Notes: generated by a model not told the origin, from the sequence alone. Positions 1 through 11,513 are shown, counted from the stretch's first letter. The stretch: DNA of 64,000 nt from Anagrus nilaparvatae (GCA_022575985.1 JAKSXM010000007.1:50436501-50500500), one strand, 5' to 3'. A program made the numbers and translations.

Positions 1-27
1 TACCCGTTTTATAAGCAAAACTCCGAG

Positions 28-448
28 CGTCAGTGGTGTGGTCGCGCCACACAGTGTGCCGAATCAATCAAAAATCTACTGACTCCGTAAAATTTCATTT
101 TTTCACCCATTTATTTTTTTAAATCCTTCGTATACTATTCTACTCTTATGAAAAACTGCTACTTTTTAAAATTTTTACAATTTAAATTCACCCCTTATAC
201 ATTGGTGTATACGCAAAAATTGTATTCACAGGGTTACTAAGTTTATTTGCAATTAAAAAATACTTGTTTGTGGACACTGTTCCTTTTTTCCTGAGTCAAA
301 GAGTAAAAATTTTTAAAAAGTAGCAGGTTTCCATAAAAGTAGGATAGTATACGAAGGATTTAAAAATAAAAGTTGGTAAAAAAATTAAATTCTAAGAAGT
401 CAGCAGATTTTTGATTGAATCAGCACACTGTGCGCCAGCGCCAATGGG
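28..448. mobile_element. TTAA-flanked fold-back MITE
   Basis: Two long arms are inverted copies of each other. Positions about 28-178 match the reverse complement of about 303-448, including a run read as AAATCCTTCGTATACTAT on the left and its complement on the right. The right end reads ...GCCAATGGG followed by TTAA (449-452), a piggyBac-type target and terminus. The left end is more diverged and I could not place its TTAA; it may lie at or before the window edge. No coding capacity. The terminal ATGGG/TTAA resembles that of the larger element at 27.6-29.7 kb, so the two may be related. Confidence 0.7.
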
Positions 449-452
449 TTAA

Positions 453-868
453 AAACAATACAAAGTATTATGAAGGACATTATCTCTTTATGCTCGGATA
501 AGTATGATAAAAATCACATTTTAACTGCCATGGTTGAAAATGACATAAAACCTAAAGAAGTGTTTAAAAAAATAGTTTTTTTTTGTTCACAATTTTTTTT
601 TCGAAATCCCATCATGTCGCAATGCTTGCATTTTAAATGAGTAAAATTCATTTTCTATAGAAGTAAAGTAAAGAAAATTAAAATATATTTTAATTTTCTT
701 TACTTTTAAGCTATTTTTAATCGTAAAAAAAAATCTAGCTGTCATTAAATCAGGATTATTAAAAAATAAATTTTCTACCAACTGCCCGAATAGCAAAATA
801 ATTAATAAAAAGACTTAAATATTTACAATTTCGCAATATTTCATTTATTGAAAAAAATCAAAAACAAA
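453..868. other. AT-rich spacer, no gene seen
   Basis: Low-complexity AT-rich sequence. The 69-codon minus-strand frame here is Phe/Lys-rich and shows no recognisable domain. Confidence 0.5.
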
Positions 869-1110
869 ATAAGATAAGATAAGGTTTATTTGCATCAAAT
901 ACAAAAAAAATATACATGTACATAAAATATGGTAACCTTATAGTGTATAATTTGTTATAACAACAATTTGGTATATAATCTAAAAATAGTAAATTTGCGT
1001 ATAATATAATTAAAATTAAAAATTAAACTAAATTAATAGAATGTATATACATCTGGTGGAACCATGACGGAACCAGTATACTATTTATTGCACCTATAAT
1101 AAATGAGTAA
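869..1110 (-). mobile_element. 3' tail of a non-LTR retrotransposon
   Basis: The plus strand shows a short pentamer repeat (AAGATAAGATAAGG) next to GTTTATTTGCATCAAATAC. Read on the minus strand this is ...GCAAATAAACCTTATCTTATCTT, a layout typical of LINE 3' ends: an AATAAA-like signal followed by a short simple-repeat tail. The rest of the 3' UTR runs to about 1110 and no coding frame survives. Element type is inferred from the tail only. Confidence 0.45.
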
Positions 1111-1525
1111 ATAAATAAATTAGTATTTAAAGTATATATTAACCAACAACAGGCTATGTAACATCTCATCTCGATTCTTTGGTAAGAAAACGCTTAAAGA
1201 GAGCTGTTTTAAAGCAACTTAAAGAAAGTAGATTTGGGATGGAAATGGGAAGTGAATTCCATTTTTTTACCCCCAATATTTTTAAAGAATTATTCCCTCT
1301 CCCCTTTCTGATGTCAGGTAAAGTCATTTGTATAGTTTTGGACATCCCTCTTGCAGTCTGTTTAGGCCAGTTTTTTTTTTACAGATTTGCTAAGTAATTT
1401 GGCTGATTCATGCGCAGTATTTTGTAAATGATAATAATACAAAAATACAGTCTGCGTGTGTCTGTCTTAAGCCTGTTCAATTTATTTCTAAATGGTGAAA
1501 TATACGCATCTTTTCTTAAGCCAAA
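1111..1525. other. Spacer without supported gene
   Basis: Contains a 72-codon open frame (1179-1397, +) without homology I can recognise and without codon or domain signs of a real gene. I do not call it. Confidence 0.4.
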
Positions 1526-2281
1526 AACTTATAACCGGTTTGTGTAAACACAACCTAAATGCATGGAACATGTTTACTTCTAGATGAGAACTAGGTATAA
1601 TACAAATGTTACTCAACATCACAATACAATTTTCTATTTTTATAATTTGTAATTATCACCTCACTAGCTGTTAAGATTCTAAACCCAAACTATTTTGATT
1701 CCCTGAACCTGAATGATTCCAAGTCCCTGAATCTGCATTATTCCAAGTCCCTAAATCGATATTATTATAAGTCCATAAACCTGTATTATCCTAAGTCCTA
1801 AAGCCCAGATTACATAACATGGAACATGTTTATAGGGAGCGGGTACTTCAGAACTTTAAAATTAAGGGGGGGGGGATGTCAAATTTGTCCTTTTTAAGGG
1901 GGGGGGGTCAAATTTGTCCTATTTAAGAGGGGGTCAAATTTGTCCTATTTAAGGGGGGGGGGGGTCAAATGAGACTTAGAATAATTAGGTAAGTATATAT
2001 AAATAAATAAAATACTTTTAAAGACTTTGAAAAATCTGGGCTTTAGGACTTAGGATAATACAGTTTAATAGACTTATAATAATATCGATTTAGGGACTTG
2101 GAATAATTCAGGTTCAGGGACTTGGAATCATTCAGGTTCAGGGACTTGTAATAATTCAGGTTTAGGGAATCAAAATAGTTTGGGTTTAGATTTTTAACAG
2201 CTAGTGAGGTGATAATTACAAATTATAAAAATAGAAAATTGTATTGTAATGTTAAGTAACATGTAAACATGTTCCATGCAT
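1526..2281. mobile_element. CATGGAACATG-family repeat, head-to-head copy
   Basis: A forward half starts AAAAACTTATAACCGG, then CATGGAACATGTTTACTT (about 1563), and runs to about 1815. It is followed by a complete inverted copy from CATGGAACATGTTTATAG (about 1819) to TAAACATGTTCCATG (2281). The inside has two kinds of tandem unit: a ~22 bp unit around GGGACTTAGAATAATT and a ~28 bp unit with long G runs around GTCAAATTTGTCC. The same termini and units recur at 3.4-4.1 kb and 26.4-27.0 kb, with partial copies at 5.2-5.4 and 52.6 kb. No protein is encoded. Confidence 0.7.
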
Positions 2282-2287
2282 TTGTCT

Positions 2288-2859
2288 TTACTCCATGTCT
2301 TTACGCCTTGTCTTTACTCCATCAAATATGGTTTCAGGAGAGACCTGAACATATACCTGAAGATCATCCACATACAGTAAATGAAAGACACCAGGACCCA
2401 AATGTTTCAAGATGTCGTGCATATAAAGATAAAATAGAAGCGGTCCCAACACAGATTCCTGCGGAATACCAAGATTGACATGGCGAGGTTCTGATAAGGA
2501 TGTTTTAGAGACCACTCTCAATTTCCTACCCTCAAGATAAGATTTTAGCCAGATTAAAGCACTTTTAGAAAAGCCCATTTCTTTTAATTTTGTGAGCAAT
2601 ACAGTTGGAGAGACGGTATCAAACGCCATGTTGAAATCAAACTGAAGCAGGATGGCTATGAGCCAATTACTCATTCCTATTCTGATATCCTCAGTTAGTT
2701 TCAGCAGTGCTGTCTGTGTACTATTAAATTGCCTAAAACCACTTTGTAAAGGATCAGGAATTTTACCATTATTAAAATATTGAATAGTTTGATCATGGGC
2801 TATTTTTTCCAATACTTTAGAGTCTAAAATCTGATGGTAAGGAAGGGATTGTGACTTTT
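2288..2859 (-). pseudogene. Non-LTR retrotransposon reverse transcriptase fragment
   Basis: The frame is open from about 2859 to 2288 and carries the middle of an RT domain. Motif A reads FDFNMAFDTV, motif B GIPQESVLGPLLF (usually QGSVLGPLLF) and the catalytic motif C YVDDLQVY. Upstream of the first listed residue the frame continues through ...LDSKVLEKIAHDQ, the usual lead-in to this domain in CR1/jockey-like LINEs. Endonuclease, thumb and C-terminal parts are missing. The 3' end stops against the CATGGAACATG repeat, near a 15-bp direct repeat (2282-2296 and 2308-2322). It is a truncated, inactive copy. Confidence 0.85.
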
Positions 2860-3377
2860 TTTATGACAACGAGCAAAGAAGTTTTCTAAGCCAAAGGAAA
2901 AATTCTCAATTTAAGGGACTCATTACATAACTGAAAAAGATAAGGACAATATATAGAAGAGATTAATAAAATCTTGGAAATATTGAACACGAGTATTAGT
3001 TTAGTTATTAAGTTAGTCTGGTACACAAATGAATCTCCAAATAAAATAAGTCTTATATATGTTTTTGCACAAATATTAACGGACGACTACCGGCTCGGCA
3101 CTTCTTTTGTTTTACAAATAGGATTTTAAATAAGATTAAAATACCAACTGGGCACTTTTGGCTTATAACAACTCGGCACTGGATTACTGTAATGTCTGGG
3201 TAAGGATTAAATTATTGGAATATTTAGAGGGTGAGAACTACTAAAATTTTCTCCAAATTTAGCGTGGAAGGATTCATACGCATTGGTAATTCATTCAGTG
3301 GATATAGCTTTTAAAGCCCACATAGATGGATGAAATGTCAAATCATTTAGTATATAATTTTTTAGTAGATAATAACA
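2860..3377. other. Spacer, nothing recognised
   Basis: AT-rich, with short patches of higher GC (3070-3200, two CTCGGCACT motifs about 80 bp apart). No open frame or element end could be supported. Confidence 0.4.
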
Positions 3378-4141
3378 AAAACTTATGACCGGTTTGTGTA
3401 ACTACACAACCAACGAGCATGGAACATGTTCACTAATAACTAACACTGATAATAAAGTATCTTTTCTGTTCATAATATCAATATTTATATCCAAGTATTT
3501 CTGCACTAAAGTTCTTTAGAGACTTCTGCACCAATGGTCCCTAGGTACTTCTGCACCAAAGGTCTTTAGGGACTTCTGCACCATAGGTCCCTAGGTACTT
3601 CTGCACCAATGCTCCCTAGGTCCTTCTGCACCAAAGGTCTTTAGAGACTTCTGCACCCTAGGTACTTCTGCACCATAAGTCCCTAGGTACTTCTGCACCA
3701 TTGCTCCCTAGGTACTTCTGCACCAAAGGTCTTTAGAGACTTCTGCACCAAAGGTCTTTAGCGACTTCTGCACCATAGGTCCCTAGATACTTCCACACCA
3801 ATGCTTCCTAAGTACTTCTGCACCAAAGGTCTTTAGAGACTTCTGCACCATAGGTCCCTAGGTACTTCTGCACCAAAGGTCTTTAGAGACTTCTGCACCC
3901 TAGGTACTTCTGCACCAAAGGTCTTTAGGGATTTCTGCACCAATGCTCCCTAAGTACTTCTGCACCAAAGGTCTTTAGAGACTTCTGCACCATAGGTCCC
4001 TAGGTACTTCTGCACCAATGCTCCCTAAATCGAAAATATTCTAAGTCCCATTTGACCCCCCCCCTTAAAAAGGACATATTTGACCCCCCCCCTTAATTTT
4101 CCAGTTCTGAAGTACCCCCTCCCTATAAACATGTTCCATGT
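3378..4141 (+). mobile_element. CATGGAACATG-family repeat with internal minisatellite
   Basis: The left end is AAAAACTTATGACCGG, then GCATGGAACATGTTCACT (about 3417). The right end is CCCTCCCTATAAACATG TTCCATG (to about 4141), which mirrors the left TIR. Just inside the right end are C-rich units ending in CCCCCCCCTTAA, shared with the copies at 1.9 and 26.7 kb. The centre (about 3490-4032) is a different minisatellite from the other copies. No coding capacity. Confidence 0.7.
3490..4032 (+). repeat. ~24-bp minisatellite (CTTCTGCACC units)
   Basis: About 20 units, each containing GACTTCTGCACC or TACTTCTGCACC, alternate between two forms, GGTCTTTAGAGA and GGTCCCTAGGTA. The unit length is about 23-25 bp. 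It fills the middle of the surrounding CATGGAACATG-family element. Confidence 0.85.
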
Positions 4142-4229
4142 TAAAAATTTTGTACTTCCATAGGAGCTTCGGACATCGAATCTTCGACAAAACAGTCTCT
4201 TCAATTACCATTAATAATAATAAACAGCT

Positions 4230-4490
4230 TACCTAAATTTTGAATTTTGCGCCACCAAGATTGAGTAAGATCTAAAGATTCTCTTCTTAGATTTAGCCTG
4301 ATAAAAGATGGCAAATTACGAATTTCTTTTATAACCAATTTTAGATGCTCTTGTGCTAATTTCTTCAACAGCTTTTCTTTTAACAGAGTTGTAAATAAAC
4401 TCCCCGATCAAATTTTTCTCTGGTGAATGTGTAATGTGTGTATCTGGTCCAGCTAACACATTTTGCACATCTATATCTGTTGTATTAGTT
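4230..4490 (-). pseudogene. MULE/FLYWCH-like transposase remnant
   Basis: Read on the minus strand, one frame gives GPDTHITHSPEKNLIGEF followed by VKRKAVEEISTRASKIGY and then a stop. After a +1 shift the next frame continues IRNLPSFIRLNLRRESLDL. The order of an HTH(S/A)P motif, a basic helix of K/R/A, and then LPS...LRR...S is the pattern seen between the FLYWCH finger and the transposase core of Mutator-like elements. The fragment is about 85 codons with one frameshift, and no DDE core is present. Assignment rests on motif order only. Confidence 0.4.
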
Positions 4491-5169
4491 CAAAAAATTT
4501 TTTCGTTAAATTTTTTTTTTATTTTACTAATATACTATTTTATTTGATAGACAGTTAGACTATCGAAATTTTTGTAAGAGCTTAGTGCCTACATAGTAAG
4601 TGTCTCGGGTATCCAGATGAACGAGATGGTAGTTTTATTAATCGTCATGTACCGAGTTGGTATTCTCCCATATTAAGGTATCCCCAATATTTAACAAAAT
4701 TAATTTGAATATGTTTTATTAATTTTTCATTTCAAGCAATTAACAAATTAATTTAATTGAGAATTGATAAAATTCAATTGACGTCCCACATTTGACCCAA
4801 CATCAGGAACTCCACTGGCACAGCTTCTATATCCAAATGAAATTATTCCAACTAATTTGCCGTTGTAAACCATAGGGCCGCCACTATCACCCTATTAAAA
4901 AAAACATGTCTACTGCATATAATATTATATATGGATATTTTTGAATAAAATACGAATTCTAAAACAGTTGAAAAATTTCTCCGGAAAGTACTGTTGTGGT
5001 ACTATTAAAAATATGCTTCCATATAATTCTCAATTTTTGAACGTTATGTTCATATTTTGGCTATTTTGAAAAAAGAAAACCAATTTTCTTTATTTTTCTA
5101 TAAAAACCTCATATTATGCATAATAAATTTTTCCTCTTTAGTTCCAATAGAAAATTTTCAACAAGAAAT

Positions 5170-5447
5170 CATTTCGGGGTCCAAAAGTTGATTTGGGGGA
5201 GGGGGGTAAAATGGTCTTATAATAATTTCGATTTAGGGATTTAGAATAATTTGGATTTAGGGTCTTAGGACAATCCAGGTTTAGGGAATTAGAATAATTT
5301 GAGTTTAGGGGCGTAGAATAATATTGATTTAGGGATTTAGAATAATTTCTACTTATGGACTATAGTAGTCCTTTTTATCCTAGAATACTATTTACTTAAT
5401 GGTTACAAATTCTAGCGGTGATTTAAAGTATAAATTTAAACATGTTC
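5170..5447 (-). mobile_element. Partial CATGGAACATG-family copy in intron 3
   Basis: Contains G-rich AGGGGGGTAAAA, about six ~22 bp units around GATTTAGGGATTTAGAATAA, and ends with AAACATGTTCCATG at about 5447. This corresponds to the inverted end of the family. The other terminus is missing. Confidence 0.6.
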
Positions 5448-5479
5448 CATGTTTGGTGTTTGTGAGTTCACAAGAATTA

Positions 5480-6628
5480 GTTCTCAGGAATAACGGTAAT
5501 CGGATTATTTTTTTTCCCAGCGTTTAAATTTCATAAATTTTAAGACTATTAATCGTATATGTCATGCGTATGGTTCTTCAACTTAATAACATGGCAACCA
5601 AAAATTGAGATTTTAACCTTTAGAGCTGTTAAAATGTAAAATTATAAATGGGTGTATCCATTACTTTTCATACAAAAGTGGGCGTACGCATGTCACCGAT
5701 TGGGCTCAAATTTTTAAATTATGTTTGGGGTTATAAAAAACTCACCTAGCCAAATTTTTAGCCCTCTAGAACAATATGGGGCCAAGTTATGACCTCCAAA
5801 AGGTCCAAAAAATGACCTATTTTAGCCTATTTTCAAAATTTCGTCATTCCCTTATTTTTCAGTCAAATTACTTCCGGTTGGTCGCATTTTTTTGGTATAA
5901 GCTTCAGAATTTACCAAAAAAATTTATAGACACTTTTATCACGTAGATTTTATTTGGCGATAAAAAATGTTAGATGACTGAAACGAAAAAAAACAGGAAT
6001 TTCAAATTGGTGCCAAATCTGGAAATCTTTATATAACTACTTTCGGTTAGTCGCAAAATTTTGTACTACTCAAGACCTTTCGAATAAGACCTACAAAATT
6101 AAAAACGGCTTATTTTATCCGGAGTTATGCGTATTTTAGTTTGGTCGTTTTTCGGAAATTTTGATTTTTTTGCGTTTTCAAATTACTATAACTTTTTTCT
6201 ATCATAACCAAAATGGCCAAAAATTTCAGAGAATATTCTTCAAACATTAATAAATAATCTCTGAAATTTTGGTGGATGATATTGGCTTCTATCCGTTTTT
6301 ATACATTCCCAAAAAAGCCTTATTCTTCACGTATTTTGTGTATTAAAGTGGACCTATTTTTGGACTTTGTGGAAAAACTTTGCTCCCCGGGTTTTTTGTG
6401 AAGTTTTGGTCATAAAAAGTTCCCAGTTCCAAGGATTTTGCTTTTGCGTTGCAAAAACACGTGCTTGTAACCACCTCAATTTTCCCATTTAAATAACATA
6501 GGAATTTTGACTTTTCAGCTTTCTAATTTTTTACAAAGCTTGCAGAATGTTTTGAAAAGCTACTAATCGATGGAAAGTACTATTTAAATATATAAAAAAT
6601 GATACCCAACCTCAAGTAGCCAAAAAAA
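5480..6628. other. Intronic non-coding sequence, probably old repeat
   Basis: Lies within intron 3 of the broken protease. It is less AT-biased than its surroundings in places, but all frames are interrupted. No termini, tandem units or domain could be identified. Confidence 0.35.
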
Positions 6629-6745
6629 ATATTTTTAAAACGATTTTATAGGTAATAAACGAAAAAAAAGTACTCCATTTAAATTACATGAAGCCATGGA
6701 GTACTTTTTTTCCGTTTATTACCGGTAAAATCGTTTTAAAAATAT
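6629..6745. repeat. 49-bp-arm palindrome beside protease exon 3
   Basis: The left arm (6629-6677) and right arm (6697-6745) are near-perfect inverted copies around a 19-base loop. Each arm contains GTAATAAACG and AAGTACTCCA (left) or its complement. It lies in intron 3, about 55 bp past the exon 3 splice donor, so the pre-mRNA could fold into a long hairpin there. Confidence 0.85.
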
Positions 6746-7771
6746 GTATTTTAAATTTAATTTTTTTTTTTAATTTTCTGTTTGACGATTTTTTACTTAC
6801 AATGCAAGAACCAACTCCAGAAGCGTAAGTGCATAGATGTACGGAACTTATTGAAATAATAGGATTCCATATTTTTTGACATTTTATTCCATCCATTACA
6901 GTAATATTCGCTGTTTTTAAGGTAGTAGAAATTTTATGCTTTCCAGTGATTGTATCACTCTGGTAAATTGAACCGAAACCAACAATCGACAGTTGTGCAC
7001 CTGCTGGAACATCTCCTATTGTTGTCAATGGAATGGTATGAACGTTGTCTGATAAAGTCACAGTTTGAGTTAGCTAAAAAATATATTTTTTAATTAGAAA
7101 AAAAATGAGATTGGTCAGACGATTAAAACAGTAATCTAATACGAGCTAATTTAAAAAAAATTTTCCTGCCACACAATACTAAATAAACAAATATTTTCCA
7201 AAAAAAAATATTATCCCGTAAACGAATTAAAGTATAAAAAAATGAAAGTAATTATTATGGGATTTTGAATATTTTGTAATTTAAAAATTTTATAAAATAA
7301 AATTAAAATTAAAATTAAACTTGTTATTATATTTGAAACAGAACAGGCAAATTTTTTTCATAAATTGGAACAATTTTTTGTATATGCCGTAATCATTTTC
7401 TAGAAATTCGTCACTTTATAAAAATACTAATACTCAAAGCTTACATTGGTATGAAAAGACCCGCTGAAAACATGTTACAAACAGTAATAAAATCCACTTA
7501 CTAAAAAAATTAGATTTCTAAAATTATAACTCATTAAATCTCTCTTAAGTTTTGCTATCAAGTACAGAAGTCTAGCAATGTTTTATATTGAACCGAAAAT
7601 GCACTTTGTTAGAGCCAATGTTTTTGGTGGTAGCACTTAATAAGCATTTTTGTAGAATAGCTAGTCCCAGATTACTGTTTATAAATCTTTTCAAAGTTAT
7701 TTAATTAGGCTCATCCACCAAAAAAAAAAAATATTTAATTTTTGAATAAAAGTATGTACCTTAATGATAGC

Positions 7772-8378
7772 GAAATATCTAGAAATAATTATTGTTAGCT
7801 CAAATATCAAATATATTTTTCATATTTAAATATACAAATGAGCGAAAAATTCAATTATTATTATGAATGGCATTCGATTGAAATATGCTGTAAATACTCA
7901 TACTTTGTTCCAGTCCGATGTGAAAAAACTATATATAATTCTTAGAAGGCGAGCTCCTTCATTTATATAATTTTGTTTTTTCGGTACTAGGTTCATATAA
8001 AAAAGTGTGTTTATTGTTTTAAAAAAATGGAAATTTTATAAAATATATATACATTTCAAGGTTTAAAGTCAGTATAAAAAGCAGGTGTAACAAAAAAATT
8101 TTTTAGTAGAGTGGGGAGTTTTAGATTTCCTTTCTCCCATAATAGTTGATCGCGGAAGTTCATCGTAGTAAGTTCTTAAAATTTTTTACATAATTTATTT
8201 TTTCAAATTTTTTTTTGTTTTTTTTTTTTTTTTTTTTTGGTTTTTTTTGGTTTTTTTATATATTGGATATCTACGAAAGGGTTAATAGTGTCGTACTGAA
8301 GAGCCTCACACTATTAACCCAGAGGCGAAATATCTAGAAATAATTATTGTTAGCTCAAATATCAAATATATTTTTCAT
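7772..8378. mobile_element. Insertion with 56-bp terminal direct repeats
   Basis: The same 56 bp, starting GCGAAATATCTAG and ending TTTTTCATAT, occur at 7770-7825 and 8325-8380. Between them lie about 500 bp of AT-rich DNA with no reading frame. A perfect 13-bp inverted repeat (GGGTTAATAGTGT at 8279-8291, complement at 8308-8320) lies just inside the right copy. The two intact paralogues have no counterpart of the 56 bp, so both copies belong to the insertion. The layout recalls a miniature terminal-repeat element, but I see no primer-binding site. A repair-generated duplication is an alternative. Confidence 0.6.
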
Positions 8379-9700
8379 ATCATTAATAATTGTATTTGTA
8401 TTATATTTAGGATTTGGATGAACTGATCTGATTCTATAAGTTGAAGAGCTTTCATGCACATTTGAAGCTCCAGTTACAACAGTTAATAAGTATAATTTAC
8501 CATAAAAACGACCTCCAGATATATAATCTTCTATACAATGAGCAGCAGTTAAAACGTGTGTTTGTGTTATTAATGCACCACCACAAGTATGCTTATTTTT
8601 AAACCTTATTGATACATGATATGGAAAATTGTATGCTGTAGTTTCAAAACCACCAACAATTCTTACATTTGGACTTACATTGAATGGATATTTTTCACTT
8701 AAAAGAAAAGGTGATGGAGGATATGATTCTGCACTATTTAATTTTGTAGATTCTACTGAATTCATACCTGAAATATTAAAAGAAAAATTATATAATACTC
8801 AATCACCAGATTGACAAATTTTTTTCAGAATATTTAACTCGATGGTAAATAACAAAACAATGAATCGTCATTCTGTTATGGGGAAAATTATTGTCAAGTT
8901 CTTGGAAAAGTAAGAATTTATTTTTCTATTTTTTTAGTATTTGAGAAGCAATTTGAAAATAAAAAACTATCAATTATCACTATTTTTGGAATTCATTCAT
9001 TTTACCCTAAGTGATCCAAAATATCATAAAAAATTTCTTTTATAACTGTTATTTACTTTTATTTTATCTAATTATTACAAAATGATAAAAGAAAAGTTTC
9101 ATTTTTAAAAATGCTAATTTAATTAAATAAATTAGTTACTAAATACAGATAGTTTACTATATCTATGAGCATCATGTATATACTATGTATGTTCAATTCT
9201 ACAATTAAACAAATTTTATTTTCAAGATTAGATAAAAATAAAAATATAAAAACGTCAATATTTGTAGTGTAATTTGTAAGATTTAAAAAAATAATAAAGC
9301 ATATAGTGAATTATCCAAAAAAATACAAATTTAAAACTTAAAACTTAAAAATGTATTACGATATTTAATGCAATATTTTTTATAATCTTGAAGTTTCCTA
9401 ATTTATTTAATGAAAAATAACAATGTAAAGTGTTCAGTTTGTAATTACACGTAATTAATTTTATTTATTCAATATTCTCAAATACTATTATAACATTTCG
9501 TAAGCAAAAAGAAATTTTTAATTTATAAATTTAAAATAAAAATTTTTAACAAAATAAGATACATTTTATCTAACTTACCAAATACTATGTTAAAAATAAC
9601 ACCAAGTATTACGAAGAAAATGATCATAATTAAAAATTTTTTCTATGATGTATTAAAATATTGAAAATAAACTATTAAAAAATTTTTCTTAATAGAAGAC

Positions 9701-9706
9701 TTTATA
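9701..9706 (-). promoter_or_regulatory. TATA box of protease paralogue 1
   Basis: Minus strand GAGTATAAAGTC lies about 75 bp upstream of the ATG at 9627. The position matches the TATA boxes of the two intact paralogues. Confidence 0.5.
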
Positions 9707-9710
9707 CTCC

Positions 9711-11513
9711 AGACTTCATTTCAAAAAAAGTGCAAGTTTTACATTTCGTATCTGTGCTTAAGTATGATAAAAACCACACATATTTTTTATTGTAAATATT
9801 AGTTAAGGGGATTATGACTCGGTGTATTTACAACTTTTTTCTTGCAAATATTATTATTTGAAAGAAATAAAAACTATATAGTTTTAATTATTTATAATTT
9901 TAATAAAGTCTATTTTAATAATTTAGTATCAGTCCAAATTACAGATAAATTTAATCAATGCTAAAATTATTTACATTATCTAGTATTTTTAGTGGAATTC
10001 ATTGAGGAGCTACAAATTAACCGATGACGATAGCACATTGAAAATTTTTGCAATTTCATCAGTTGACATGTTAAAAATATTATTTTTTTATTATAAATTA
10101 TGAAAAATTTTCTGTATTGGAATATGGGTAAATTTAAGTGACTCGAGTTTCAAACTGATCTCCGTGTCTTCAAACTGTTTTATTAGTATTTTTGCAGATA
10201 ACCCTTCACGGCTATTTTAAGTTCCTCAGAATCAATTTTTTGCAATTTTTTGCTTTTTTTTGGTAACTTAAAAAAAATTCTTGCTTTCGAAACGCAGAGT
10301 TAAGGGTTCGAATCCTCGTTATAACTAAATATTTAAAAAAAATGGCTGTTATGGCATCCGGAATTTTTTTCTCTTTCAAACAATTCCAAATGCCTTTAAA
10401 CGAAAAGGAAATTTTAAAAAATGATTTAAATTCATTTAAACTGCGACATTGTGACTTAAAAAATTTTTTTGACCAAAAAGAAACAATTTTTTCTGCAACT
10501 TTTCTTTAGGTTTTGTCATTTGCAACCATTTTAAAGAAAAAGGAAAATCCATCTCTCACAATCCGATTTCAGGTAATCGCAACCGGATTTTTTTTTAAAT
10601 GAATTTATTTATTTAACATTTTTTGAATACAATTCATTATCAATTACCTAAAATAATGTCGATATTTTATCGGGATAAAAAAATATTTTTTTTTTCTATT
10701 TATTTACTATTTTAAAAACGCTTCCTTAAATAAAGTTAAGTTAAACACATTTAATCTAGATATATTATTTAATTATTTGTAAAATAATGAGATATTCAGT
10801 ATATGATAGATAGTTTTACAAATACATATAATCAGGTAATTATTTATAATAATTTTGTATACAAGTACTGTAAATTAAATTGTTTATTTGTTTCATTTTG
10901 TTTTGTCAAGATCGCTCTTCATAGAATATATATAAATATAATTATTAACTGACAATATGTCATAAGAGATCATTTAATCATTTAATCTTTTATTAAAAGA
11001 AAAAAAATTGTTTTTTGTTAAGAAATTAAAAGTTATTATTTAGTTGCAGGTATTGACCGCGGCATAAAAATTTTTTGAACCAGAAGCGAATAATTTCAAG
11101 TAGCAAAAAAAAATTACAACAAATAATTTTCACATAAATGAAAATTATTTGATCAATTACTTATACCTTTTCATTTTTATAAAATTTTGAACTAATTTTT
11201 TAAAATTCACCAATGAAATGAATAATTATTATCTGAATCAAATATGGCAAAACATTTTTAGTTGGTGTAGCTGGAGGTAATAATTAATTACCACCAGCTA
11301 TTCCAAAAATGTCTCAAAATGTTTTAAAAAATTATTAAGTCTTGGCGTCATTAGGGCCTAATAATGCGAACCAGAAAAGAAGTTTTAAAAAATTATTTCT
11401 GATTTTATCATGACATAACCAAAATTCGAATGTTCCGATATTGTCTTTTCACTTCGTAATACCTTATTCCTTCAGTAAAGCCCTAATTTTATCTGTTTAT
11501 ATAAAATGAATAT
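9711..11513. other. Intergenic spacer with decayed MITE pieces
   Basis: Mostly AT-rich. 10340-10600 resembles the CCGCTTG/CCGGAATTTTTT MITE family of 54.8 kb, with its typical ATTTTAAAGAAAAAGG and CAACCGGATTTTTTTT pieces. At 10304-10318 a GGTTCGAATCC box is present without a foldable tRNA. At 11269-11299 there is a 31-base near-palindrome centred on AATTAATT. No gene seen. Confidence 0.45.

Larger units (their letters stand above)
4748..9627 (-). pseudogene. S1 serine protease paralogue 1, broken in exon 2
   Basis: Exons on the minus strand: 9579-9627 (signal peptide, starts MIIFFVILGV), 8767 down to 8379 plus a last piece 7760-7771, 6801-7073, and 4748-4891. Exon 2 has a ~40-residue pro-region ending NVR before IVGG, then TAAHC (catalytic His) and IND (catalytic Asp). 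Right after the Asp codon a ~607 bp insertion brings an in-frame TGA (8355-8357). The expected AIIK codons reappear only at 7760-7771, next to a GT donor. Exon 3 and exon 4 remain open. Exon 4 has GDSGGP (catalytic Ser), with Gly at position 189. The C-terminus is diverged where the paralogues read VNTRVGY. Introns are 811, 686 and 1909 bp. AATAAA (minus strand) lies at 4715-4720. Decay appears recent, because no other stop is seen; unusual splicing around the insertion is not excluded. Confidence 0.8.

Noticed and set aside
1179..1397. 72-codon plus-strand frame (MVRKRLKRAV...)
   Set aside because: No recognisable domain or gene context, and it lies between transposon remnants.
10281..10330. 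tRNA gene suggested by GGTTCGAATCC
   Set aside because: Upstream sequence does not provide D or anticodon arms or a matching acceptor stem; it lies in decayed MITE sequence.
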